Source of the DNA: an uncultured Actinoplanes sp.
GTDB lineage: Bacteria; Actinomycetota; Actinomycetes; Mycobacteriales; Micromonosporaceae
NCBI GenBank assembly: GCA_934667465.1
Contig: CAKUMG010000324.1
Location: forward strand, 1-6,633
Direction of reading: 5' to 3'
DNA length: 6,633 nucleotides
The notes beneath the pieces are model-generated. The model was not told where the DNA came from and made no database searches. It worked only from the letters and a program-made list of their open reading frames with translations. The translations under genes and the position numbers were made by a program. Shown here piece by piece: positions 1-6,265 of this stretch (its first letter is position 1; every line of letters begins with the position of its first letter).

Positions 1-1352
1 TCGACAACAAGGCCCTCGCGGCCTCGCCGCAGACCAGCGTGGAGACCACCGACCGGCCGTACATCGCACCCCGCGGCCAGGTCGAACGCCGCATCGCCGA
101 GCACTGGAAGAAGGCGATGCGGCGGGACACGGTGTCGGCGCGCGACGACTTCTTCGCCACGGGCGGCAACTCCCTGATCGCGGTCGGACTGGTGAACCGG
201 CTCAACCGCGAGTTCGGGACCACGCTCCCGCTGCAAGTACTGTTCGAGTCCCCGACGATCGAGCTGCTCGCCCGGCGGGTCATCGGGACCGACGCCGCAC
301 CGGCCTCCCGGCTGCTTCCGTTGCGGGCCGGCGCCGGCCGTCCCGTGTTCGGCTGGCCCGGGCTCGGCGGCTACCCGATGAACCTGCGCCTGCTGGCCGG
401 CCTGGCGGGCGGCGACCGGCCGTTCTACGGGGTGCAGGCGCACGGTCTCAACGACGGCGAGGTGCCGTACCCGACGATCCGCGAGATGGCGGCCGCCGAC
501 GTCGACGCGATCCGGCGGGTGCAACCGCACGGTCCGTACACGCTCTGGGGTTACTCCTTCGGGGCACGCGTCGCCTTCGAGACCGCGTACCAGCTGGAAC
601 AGGCCGGGGACCGGGTCGACGACCTGCTGCTCATCGCCCCCGGCTCGCCCCGCGTCGCATCGGATGGTGCGCCGGACCGCGTCGCCTCGTACCACGACCA
701 GACGTACATCACGATCCTCTTCTCCGTCTTCGCGGGCACGATCACCGGTCCGCTGCTGGAGGAGTGCCTGGCCGCGGCGCACGACGAGGACAGCTTCGCC
801 ACATTCATCGACGCCCGCTTCCCGGAGCTCGGCCCGGATCTGATCCGCCGCATCATCCGGGTGGTAGGGACCACCTTCACCTTCACGTACACGTTCGATG
901 AGTTGAACGAGCGGCGGATCGCGGCCCCGGTCACCGTCCTCAAGGCGACGGGCGACGACTACTCGTTCCTGGAGGGCGCCGGCGGCTGGTCGGCGGCGGC
1001 CCCGGTCGTCGTCGACCTCGCCGCCGACCACTACACGATGCTGCGCGAGGCCGGCATCGACGAACTGGCAACAGCGATCCACCGACGCCCTCAACCGCGG
1101 AAGGACCCGGTCATGCCGCACGTCAACATCAAGCACTTCCCGGTGCCGCTCAGCGCCGAACAGCAGTCGCGGCTCGTCACCGCTGTGACCGAGGCGATGA
1201 CCCGGGCGTTCGGCTGCGACGAGGGCGCGGTGTCCATCGCGCTCGAGCCGGTCGAGGAGGAGGTCTGGCGGGACCGGGTCTACATCCCCGAGATCGTCAA
1301 CCGGCGGGAGATCCTCGGCAAGGTGCCGACGTACAGCATGGACGCTCGCTGA
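1..1352 (+). CDS. NRPS C-terminal part (A10 end, carrier, thioesterase) reading through into a PptA-like tautomerase; 5' partial
   Basis: The gene enters from the left edge: the frame is open from base 3 and the first residues, DNKAL, look like the end of adenylation motif A10 (usual form NGKxDRxAL). The GTG at 39 is therefore not a real start. Counting residues from that GTG, a carrier (T/PCP) domain spans about 8-80 with phosphopantetheine site GGNSL (Ser45). A type I thioesterase spans about 90-348 with nucleophile motif GYSFG (Ser173) and C-terminal His331 in DHYTML. At the usual catalytic Asp position after the nucleophile strand the sequence is LIAPGSP, without Asp; Asp306/Asp307 may serve instead. 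TE motifs such as LIAPGSP recall indigoidine synthetase (BpsA/IndC), from memory. A basic, proline-rich linker (348-358) leads without a stop into the tautomerase (359-437). The stop TGA overlaps the next ATG. Role: activates, tethers and releases an amino acid-derived product in the cytoplasm; the substrate cannot be read here. Confidence 0.93.
   Translation, partial: DNKALAASPQTSVETTDRPYIAPRGQVERRIAEHWKKAMRRDTVSARDDFFATGGNSLIAVGLVNRLNREFGTTLPLQVLFESPTIELLARRVIGTDAAPASRLLPLRAGAGRPVFGWPGLGGYPMNLRLLAGLAGGDRPFYGVQAHGLNDGEVPYPTIREMAAADVDAIRRVQPHGPYTLWGYSFGARVAFETAYQLEQAGDRVDDLLLIAPGSPRVASDGAPDRVASYHDQTYITILFSVFAGTITGPLLEECLAAAHDEDSFATFIDARFPELGPDLIRRIIRVVGTTFTFTYTFDELNERRIAAPVTVLKATGDDYSFLEGAGGWSAAAPVVVDLAADHYTMLREAGIDELATAIHRRPQPRKDPVMPHVNIKHFPVPLSAEQQSRLVTAVTEAMTRAFGCDEGAVSIALEPVEEEVWRDRVYIPEIVNRREILGKVPTYSMDAR
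1099..1105 (+). promoter_or_regulatory. Shine-Dalgarno site inside the NRPS frame, before the tautomerase ATG
   Basis: GGAAGGA lies seven bases upstream of ATG 1113. It is unusual because it sits inside an uninterrupted reading frame, in the linker between thioesterase and tautomerase. It would allow ribosomes to start a free tautomerase with an N-terminal catalytic proline. Purine runs can occur by chance in GC-rich coding DNA, so translation from here is inferred. Confidence 0.55.
1113..1352 (+). CDS. PptA-like 4-oxalocrotonate tautomerase family protein, possible internal translation start within the NRPS frame
   Basis: The last 79 residues of the NRPS frame form a complete small tautomerase starting [10 protein letters not shown]. 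The body (SAEQQSRLV..., then [13 protein letters not shown]) and the ending VPTYSM match the length and pattern of E. coli PptA (YdcE, 77 residues, ending near PGYSM), recalled from memory. In this superfamily the catalytic base is the amino-terminal proline exposed after Met removal; here Pro follows an ATG directly. A near-ideal ribosome site, GGAAGGA, ends seven bases before that ATG. I infer that the domain is at least partly translated as a free protein, in addition to or instead of an NRPS fusion. Known family reactions are enol-keto tautomerisations of small acids. In this locus it could isomerise the NRPS-released heterocycle. The family call is firm; the separate start is a hypothesis. 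Confidence 0.72.
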   Translation: MPHVNIKHFPVPLSAEQQSRLVTAVTEAMTRAFGCDEGAVSIALEPVEEEVWRDRVYIPEIVNRREILGKVPTYSMDAR

Positions 1353-2308
1353 TGGCGGCCGTGGGTCCGCGTCCTCACGACGCCGTGCCGCTCGCCGTCA
1401 GCGCCGAGGTGACCGACGCGCTGCGGGACGGCCGGGGGGTGGTGGCACTGGAGTCCAACGTGATCACGCACGGGCTGCCCTACCCGGACAACGCGGCGAC
1501 CGCTCACAAGGTGGAGGCGGCCGTCCGGGCCGGCGGCGCGGTACCGGCCACCGTCGCCGTGGCAGACGGTCGCATCGTCGTCGGGATGACCGACACCGAC
1601 ATCGAGCGGTTCGCTGCGACGCCCGGCATCCCGAAGGTCAGTAGCCGCGACCTGCCGGTCGTGCTGGCGCAGCGGCGGATGGGCGCGCTCACCGTCGCCT
1701 CCTCCGTGCTGGCGGCCGAGCTCGCGGGCATCTCGTTCTTCGCCTCGGCCGGCATCGGGGGGGTGCACCGTGGCGCCGAGCGGACCATGGACGTTTCGTC
1801 CGACCTCATCCAGTTCACCCGTTCCAAGGTTGCCGTGGTGTGTGCGGGGGCGAAGAAGATTCTGGACCTGGGTCTGACGCTGGAGTATCTGGAGACCCAG
1901 TGCGTGCCGGTGGTCTCGTACCGCTCCGCCGACTTCCCGGCCTTCTACTGCACCTCCAGCGGGTTCCGCAGCCCGATGCGGCTGGACGACGACGAGGTTG
2001 TCGCGCGGTCGATAGCGAACCATTGGGCGCTGGGCAACCACAGCTCCTTTCTGATCACCACGCCGGTCCGGCCCGAGGACGCAATCGACGGCGCGGAGGT
2101 CGACGTGGCCGTCGCCGTGGCGCTCGAGGCCGCGGACCGCGATGGCATCCGTGGCCAGGCGGTCACCAAGTACCTGATGCGGGCCGTCGACGCCGCCACA
2201 GCCGGCCGGTCGGCGGCGGCCAACATGGCGGTGCTGATCAGCACCGCCGAGATCGGTGGCCGGCTCGCCGCGGTCTATGCCGGCCGGCGGTGGGAGGTGC
2301 GCGGCTGA
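1352..2308 (+). CDS. psuG: Pseudouridine-5'-phosphate glycosidase family protein (PsuG/IndA), candidate C-glycoside synthase
   Basis: This 318-residue protein aligns over the full length of E. coli PsuG (312 residues). Recognisable blocks are VVALES (31-35), KVSSRDLP (95-102), [10 protein letters not shown] (134-143), [13 protein letters not shown] (163-175) and ANMAVLIS (290-297). By comparison with remembered E. coli residues, the Schiff-base lysine is Lys168 (Lys166), with Glu34 (Glu31), Lys95 (Lys93), His139 (His137), Asp151 (Asp149) and Asn291 (Asn289), so the ribose 5-phosphate chemistry should be intact. Housekeeping PsuG splits pseudouridine 5'-phosphate into uracil and ribose 5-phosphate, and the equilibrium favours synthesis. 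In C-nucleoside clusters such as showdomycin (SdmA), homologues attach another heterocycle. Adjacency to an NRPS argues for that role here. Several non-catalytic positions differ from E. coli (Asn36, Ser98, Ser132-Ala133, Ser298-Thr299). The ATG overlaps the NRPS stop as TGATG and there is no strong ribosome site, so translation is probably coupled. Confidence 0.95.
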   Translation: MAAVGPRPHDAVPLAVSAEVTDALRDGRGVVALESNVITHGLPYPDNAATAHKVEAAVRAGGAVPATVAVADGRIVVGMTDTDIERFAATPGIPKVSSRDLPVVLAQRRMGALTVASSVLAAELAGISFFASAGIGGVHRGAERTMDVSSDLIQFTRSKVAVVCAGAKKILDLGLTLEYLETQCVPVVSYRSADFPAFYCTSSGFRSPMRLDDDEVVARSIANHWALGNHSSFLITTPVRPEDAIDGAEVDVAVAVALEAADRDGIRGQAVTKYLMRAVDAATAGRSAAANMAVLISTAEIGGRLAAVYAGRRWEVRG

Positions 2309-3270
2309 TGGATGCCCGCAATCTCGTCCTGATCGCCGGGCGCAGCCACCCCGAGCTGGCCGAGGAGGTGGCCAAGTACCTGGACGTGGCCCTGACCCCG
2401 CAATCGGTGTACGACTTCGCGAACGGTGAGATCTTCGTCCGGTTCGAGGAGTCGGTGCGTGGCAGCGACGCGTTCGTCGTCCAGAGCCACTGTGCCCCGA
2501 TCAACACATGGCTGATGGAGCAACTGATCATGGTGGACGCGCTCAAACGGGCCAGCGCCAAGCGGATCACCGCCATTCTGCCGTACTACCCGTACTCCCG
2601 GCAGGACAAGAAGCACCGCGGCCGCGAGCCGATCTCGGCCCGGCTGGTCGCCGACCTGTTCCGCACCGCGGGCGCGCACAGGATCATGACGGTCGACCTG
2701 CATACCGCTCAGATCCAGGGTTTCTTCGACGGCCCGGTGGACCACCTGTTCGCGCAGAGCCTGCTCGCCGAGTACATCGGTGAACGCTACAGCGCCTGCG
2801 ACGTCACCGTGGTCTCGCCCGACTCGGGTCGCACCAAGCTGGCCGAGAAGTGGGCCGACCAGCTCGGCGCCCGGCCGATCGCGTTCATTCACAAGACCCG
2901 CGACCCACTGCGGCCCAACGAGGTGGTCGCCAAGCGGGTGGTGGGTGACGTGGCGGGCCGCACGTGCGTGGTGGTCGACGATCTCATCGATACCGGCGGC
3001 ACCATCGCCAAGGCGGTCCGCCAGCTGCTCGACGAGGGCGCCGGTGACGTGGTCATCGCCGCTACCCACGGCGTCCTGTCCCGCCGGGCGGCCGAGCTGC
3101 TGGCCGATTGCGGTGTCCGCGAGGTCGTGATCACCAACACCCTACCCATTCCCGTGGAGAAGCGCTTTCCCGGGCTCACCGTGCTTTCCATCGCTCCGCT
3201 GCTGGCCCGTGCCGTCCATGAGGTCTTTCAGGTCGGATCGGTCACCGGCCTCTTCGACGGAGATGCCTGA
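2308..3270 (+). CDS. prs: Ribose-phosphate pyrophosphokinase (PRPP synthetase), class I, actinobacterial type
   Basis: This cytoplasmic enzyme transfers pyrophosphate from ATP to ribose 5-phosphate, giving PRPP for nucleotide, histidine and tryptophan synthesis. The 320-residue protein is full length. It shows the catalytic flexible loop YSRQDKKHRGREPIS (96-110), the ATP-site region DLHTAQIQGFFDGPVD (130-145), SPDSG (170-174) and the PRPP-binding loop VVVDDLIDTGGTI (221-233). The ending SVTGLFDGDA is typical of actinobacterial Prs, so it looks like a normal functional enzyme. The start at 2308 is favoured because its ATG overlaps the psuG stop (TGATG), GGGAGG lies ten bases upstream, and the N-terminus matches the family; the frame is open further upstream, but that stretch overlaps psuG and has no Prs similarity. 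The coupling suggests co-production with the C-glycosidase, which consumes the same substrate. The role could be precursor balancing or a duplicate that resists a toxic nucleotide; neither is shown by the sequence. Confidence 0.95.
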   Translation: MDARNLVLIAGRSHPELAEEVAKYLDVALTPQSVYDFANGEIFVRFEESVRGSDAFVVQSHCAPINTWLMEQLIMVDALKRASAKRITAILPYYPYSRQDKKHRGREPISARLVADLFRTAGAHRIMTVDLHTAQIQGFFDGPVDHLFAQSLLAEYIGERYSACDVTVVSPDSGRTKLAEKWADQLGARPIAFIHKTRDPLRPNEVVAKRVVGDVAGRTCVVVDDLIDTGGTIAKAVRQLLDEGAGDVVIAATHGVLSRRAAELLADCGVREVVITNTLPIPVEKRFPGLTVLSIAPLLARAVHEVFQVGSVTGLFDGDA

Positions 3271-3294
3271 CCACCGTTTCCGGAATACCCAACC

Positions 3295-3303
3295 GAGAGG
3301 GGA
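3295..3303 (+). promoter_or_regulatory. Ribosome binding site of the methyltransferase gene
   Basis: GAGAGGGGA in the 39-base gap after prs lies six bases before ATG 3310. It supports that ATG over the in-frame ATG at residue 11 (3340). The rest of the gap (3271-3294) shows no hairpin or clear promoter, so transcription probably continues from prs. Confidence 0.6.
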
Positions 3304-3309
3304 CACACC

Positions 3310-4011
3310 ATGAGAACGGAACAACCGCATCGGCCGTTGATGTCGGAGGAGCGGCTCGAACAGATCCAAGACCTGCGCCGGACCTTGCTCGAGGGTGCCG
3401 GCGGCGCACCGGCGGGGGAAGAGACCGTCTCCTTCCATCACCTGACGCTCAAGGTACCCGCCGAGGTCATGACGCCCTGCCCGGTGTCACCGAAGTTCGG
3501 CTCGGCGATCGTGGCCGAGCTGCGCGACGGCGATCGGGTACTGGACATGGGAACCGGCAGTGGTTCGCTGGGCATCCTTGCCGCCGGCAAGGCGTCCCGG
3601 GTGCTCGCCGTCGACCTCAACCCGTACGCGGTCGGTACCGCCCGGGCCAACGCCGCACTCAACGGCGTGGCCGACCGGGTCGAGGTGCGCCGCAGCGACA
3701 TCTTCAGCGCCGTCGATGGCACGTTCGACATGATCATCTTCAATCCGCCGTTCCAGTGGTTCCCCGCCCGTGACGTGGCGGACACCGCGGGCCAGGACGA
3801 GAACTACGCCGCCCTGCGCAGGTTCTTTGCGGAGGTGCGGCAGTACCTGACGGACGACGGGCGGGTGATGTTGTTCTTCAGCACCATGGGCGACGTGGAT
3901 TTCGTCCTCGGCCTCATCGCCGAGGCGGGCTTCCGGCGCGAGGACGTGCTCCGGGCGACCAACGACGTCGCGGGCACCGAGGTCGAGTTCTTCGTCTACT
4001 GCCTCAGGTAG
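3310..4011 (+). CDS. Class I SAM-dependent methyltransferase with NPPF motif (PrmC/RsmC-like fold), substrate unknown
   Basis: The 233-residue protein has a Rossmann methyltransferase core. Motif I is VLDMGTGSGSLGIL (77-90), the acidic SAM ribose ligand is Asp102 in AVDLNP, Asp130 follows the next strand, and the post-motif IV sequence FNPPF is at 144-148. N/D-PP-Y/F motifs mark enzymes that methylate nitrogen of planar groups: glutamine amide (PrmC/HemK), exocyclic amines of bases (RsmC, adenine MTases). The N-terminal 60 residues form a short extension, much smaller than the usual PrmC helical domain. In this operon the plausible substrate is an amide or amino nitrogen of the NRPS-derived heterocycle, the C-nucleoside, or a carrier-bound glutamine-like unit; this is inference. 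It is the last gene before the terminator. A housekeeping release-factor or rRNA methyltransferase is less likely given the context. The fold call is secure; the target is not. Confidence 0.88.
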   Translation: MRTEQPHRPLMSEERLEQIQDLRRTLLEGAGGAPAGEETVSFHHLTLKVPAEVMTPCPVSPKFGSAIVAELRDGDRVLDMGTGSGSLGILAAGKASRVLAVDLNPYAVGTARANAALNGVADRVEVRRSDIFSAVDGTFDMIIFNPPFQWFPARDVADTAGQDENYAALRRFFAEVRQYLTDDGRVMLFFSTMGDVDFVLGLIAEAGFRREDVLRATNDVAGTEVEFFVYCLR

Positions 4012-4022
4012 GTCGGCCGCCC

Positions 4023-4078
4023 GTGACGAGGGCCCTCCTCCCGGGACGGGGACCGGGAGGAGGGCCCTCTCTCGTCAC
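4023..4078. terminator. Large inverted repeat between convergent genes, probable bidirectional terminator
   Basis: Bases 4030-4044 pair perfectly with 4053-4067 (15 bp, almost all G/C) around an eight-base loop. The outer arms 4023-4029 and 4072-4078 add 7 bp (GTGACGA/TCGTCAC). The only imperfection is a four-base TCTC bulge at 4068-4071 on the right arm. No U-tract follows, which is common for actinomycete terminators. It fills most of the 89-base gap between the stop codons of the methyltransferase and MFS genes, as expected for a shared terminator. Confidence 0.85.
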
Positions 4079-4100
4079 CAGCAGGACACAGGGGGCGGGA

Positions 4101-5315
4101 TCATCTGCTGGCGACCAGCTCCTCGCCGGACCGGGACTGCGTCGCCCGCCGGCGAGTGCTGAGCGTCATCACCAGGGACGCCGCGGTCAGCGCCACGCCG
4201 AACCAGACGGCACTCGCGATGCCGAAGTTGTCGGCGAACAGCCCGCCGAACAGCGCCCCGAGTGCGATGGACGTGTTGTAGCCCAGTGTGTTGATCGCCA
4301 TGGCGGCCTCGAACTTGTCGGGGGCGGCGCCGAGCGTGAGATTGATCTGGCACAGGTTTGCGGCTCCGAAGGAGACGCCCCAGAGGACCACGGCCGCGAT
4401 CAAACCCATCCGGGTGTGCCCGATGGTGAGCAGCAGCAGCATGGCTGCGACCAGCCCGGTGCAGGCGACGATGAAGCTGGCCCGGAGGTTGCGGGTCACG
4501 GTGTACCCGGCAATGAAGTTGCCGGCTGCGCCACCGACGCCGTAGACGACCAGCAGCACCGAGATGAACGCAGGCGTGACCGACGAGTTCTCCTCCGCGA
4601 AGGGCCGGATGAACGTGTACGCCCCGAAGTGGCCGAGCACGTACAGCGTCACGGCGATGACCACGAGCCGCAGCTGCAGATTCTTGAACGGCAGCGCGAA
4701 GACTTCCCGCGCCGGGACTGCGGTCTCCGACGGCAGTGACGGGATGACGAGGGCGACCGCAAGGAACACCACGGCGCTCAGGCCGGCCCAGATCACGAAC
4801 GTGGTCCGCCAGTCCGTCAGGCTCTCCAGAAAGGTGCCCAGCGGCATGCCGGCCACCGCGGCGATCGAGATGCCGGACAGCGCGACCGCGGAGGCCCGGC
4901 TGGCAAGCCGGCCGGGCACTAGGCGCATCGCCATGCTGACGCCGATCGCCCAGAACACGCCGTTGGCGAAACCCATGACCAGCCGGGTGCCCAGAATCAG
5001 GGGGAAGTTCGGTGACAGGGCGGTGACGAGGTTGCCGACGGCCAGGACCGCCAGCAGCGCGGAGAGCAGGACCCGACGGTTGATGCGCCGGGTCCAGGCC
5101 ACGAGGAACGGTACGCCGAGGCCGGCCGAGATGCCGTACAGAGTGACCATCAGCCCGGCGGTGCCCACGGAGACATCCAGGTTGGAGCTGACCGGGGTCA
5201 GCAGGCCCACGGGCATGAGCTCGGTGGTGACGAACGTGAACAGACTGGCGGTGATGACCGCGACTCCCAGCCACGACCGCGCGGGCGAAAGCGGGTGCTC
5301 GTCTTGAGTGACCAT
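4101..5315 (-). CDS. MFS exporter, DHA1 family (SotB/AraJ/NepI-like)
   Basis: The 404-residue protein has about 12 hydrophobic segments, the usual size for the family, and would sit in the inner membrane as a proton-coupled exporter. Family markers are TTELMPVGLLTP in the first helix (30-41), a degenerate motif A with TRRINRR after helix 2 (75-81), a motif-C-like helix 5 with AGMPLGT (155-161) followed by DWRTTF, and the second-half sequence LCQINL...AAMAINTLGYN (321-347). Relatives export sugars, chloramphenicol-type drugs or, for NepI, purine ribonucleosides, so export of a nucleoside product is attractive but inferred. I chose the ATG at 5315: it gives the normal N-terminus and follows a purine run (GAGAGAAGAG). 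An in-frame GTG at 5384 would overlap the upstream gene by about 30 bases, has no ribosome site, and adds an atypical polar leader. It is downstream of, and probably co-transcribed with, the EamA gene. Confidence 0.92.
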   Translation of the reverse strand: MVTQDEHPLSPARSWLGVAVITASLFTFVTTELMPVGLLTPVSSNLDVSVGTAGLMVTLYGISAGLGVPFLVAWTRRINRRVLLSALLAVLAVGNLVTALSPNFPLILGTRLVMGFANGVFWAIGVSMAMRLVPGRLASRASAVALSGISIAAVAGMPLGTFLESLTDWRTTFVIWAGLSAVVFLAVALVIPSLPSETAVPAREVFALPFKNLQLRLVVIAVTLYVLGHFGAYTFIRPFAEENSSVTPAFISVLLVVYGVGGAAGNFIAGYTVTRNLRASFIVACTGLVAAMLLLLTIGHTRMGLIAAVVLWGVSFGAANLCQINLTLGAAPDKFEAAMAINTLGYNTSIALGALFGGLFADNFGIASAVWFGVALTAASLVMTLSTRRRATQSRSGEELVASR

Positions 5316-5352
5316 CTCTTCTCTCTTGTCGGGTGTGGTGCTGACGGGACTC

Positions 5353-6252
5353 TCACCGGGTGCCGGGCGTCGCCAGCTCGTCACGGCCGGGTACCGGCTT
5401 GCGGTGCGGCCGGGGCTGCGCGAGCAGGACGGCGCCGAGGATGACGACGATGCCGACCATCTGCAGGGCGGAGAGAGTCTGGTTCAGGAACACGTAGCCG
5501 AGGAGCGTGGCGACGATGGGGCTGCCCAGGGCGAGGAACGAGACCGCGAGCGCGGGCAGCCGCTCGATGCCGCGGAACCAGATCACGTAGCTGAGGATGG
5601 CACCGAGCGCGATGAGGTAGCCGAACCCGATGAGGTTCTCGCCGGTGAGGCTCGCCGGCAGTCCCTCCACGGTCAGCATGAAGGGCAGCACCACCAGGCC
5701 ACCGGCGGTGAGCTGCCAGCCCGTGAAGGGCAGCAGCCCCACCCCTTCCGGGCGGCCCCAACGTTTGGTGAAGGTGATGCCGACCGCCATGCAGGCGGCC
5801 GCTCCCAGCGCGGCGGCGACTCCACCGAGATCCAGGTCCACCGATCCCCGGAACACCAGGAGGAAGACGCCGGCCGCGCCGAGCACGCACGCTGTCGCGT
5901 GGATCGGCTTGATCCGATCGCCGATCAGCAGGGCCGCCAGGATCAGGACGATCATCGGTTGCACGGCCATCACCATCGCCGCCACCCCGCCCGGCAGGCG
6001 GTAGGCCGCCACGAACAGGAGAAAGTTGAACGCCCCGATGTTCAAGGTGCCGAGCACCAGGGATCGCCACAGCCAGGTCGCGGTCGGGCGCTGCCGGGTG
6101 AAGGGCAGCAGGAGCAGGCCTGCGGGAAGCACCCGGACGGTGGTGGCGAGCAGGGGGCGATCGGGCGGTAGCAGCTCGGTCGTCACGAGGTAGGTGCTGC
6201 CCCAGATTGCCGGCGCCAGCGCCGTGACAGCCGCGGTCAGGAGTTGATTCAT
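5353..6252 (-). CDS. EamA/DMT-superfamily permease, PecM-like
   Basis: The 299-residue membrane protein has ten predicted helices in two EamA repeats (about 7-135 and 143-277). The first repeat opens with APAIWGSTYLVTTELLPPDRPLL (13-35), the pattern of PecM/YedA-type permeases, and has VMAVQPMIVLILAALLIGDRI near its end. The second carries LGSPIVATLLGYVFLNQTLS, the matching repeat signature. A short charged tail ends the protein. DMT permeases of this kind export amino acids, metabolites or pigments. PecM of Dickeya is linked to the blue pigment indigoidine, which is notable beside an indigoidine-like NRPS/PsuG pair, although general genomic copies of this family are common. The gene starts 13 bases after the nitroreductase-like stop and ends 37 bases before the MFS ATG, so all three are likely one operon. 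The ribosome site before ATG 6252 is weak. Confidence 0.92.
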   Translation of the reverse strand: MNQLLTAAVTALAPAIWGSTYLVTTELLPPDRPLLATTVRVLPAGLLLLPFTRQRPTATWLWRSLVLGTLNIGAFNFLLFVAAYRLPGGVAAMVMAVQPMIVLILAALLIGDRIKPIHATACVLGAAGVFLLVFRGSVDLDLGGVAAALGAAACMAVGITFTKRWGRPEGVGLLPFTGWQLTAGGLVVLPFMLTVEGLPASLTGENLIGFGYLIALGAILSYVIWFRGIERLPALAVSFLALGSPIVATLLGYVFLNQTLSALQMVGIVVILGAVLLAQPRPHRKPVPGRDELATPGTR

Positions 6253-6265
6253 GACGGTCCCGGGC

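Noticed and set aside
39..41. GTG as a start codon for a stand-alone carrier-TE protein
   Set aside because: The frame continues upstream to the window edge and encodes an A10-like DNKAL motif, so this is inside a larger NRPS gene; no ribosome site precedes the GTG.
1753..1763. Run of Gs in psuG as a possible frameshift site
   Set aside because: The conserved [10 protein letters not shown] block and everything after it stay in frame, so there is no sign of a disrupted gene.
1280..2041. Long open frame on the minus strand opposite psuG
   Set aside because: Rich in R, G, H and P with no recognisable domain; it mirrors the high-GC third positions of psuG, whose homology is unambiguous.
2275..3069. 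264-codon minus-strand open frame opposite prs
   Set aside because: Fully covered by a clear PRPP synthetase on the other strand; low-complexity composition and no motif.
3271..3309. Separate promoter or hairpin between prs and the methyltransferase gene
   Set aside because: Only a ribosome site is visible; no inverted repeat and no convincing -35/-10 pair in 39 bases.
4023..4739. Plus-strand open frame starting in the terminator and running antisense to the MFS gene
   Set aside because: Its start lies in the hairpin and its sequence is G/R/Q/D-rich without family resemblance; the opposite strand encodes a well-conserved exporter.
4075..5274. 399-codon open frame in another minus-strand frame across the MFS gene
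   Set aside because: Arg/His/Gly-rich out-of-frame translation of the MFS gene; it has no membrane segments and no plausible start site.
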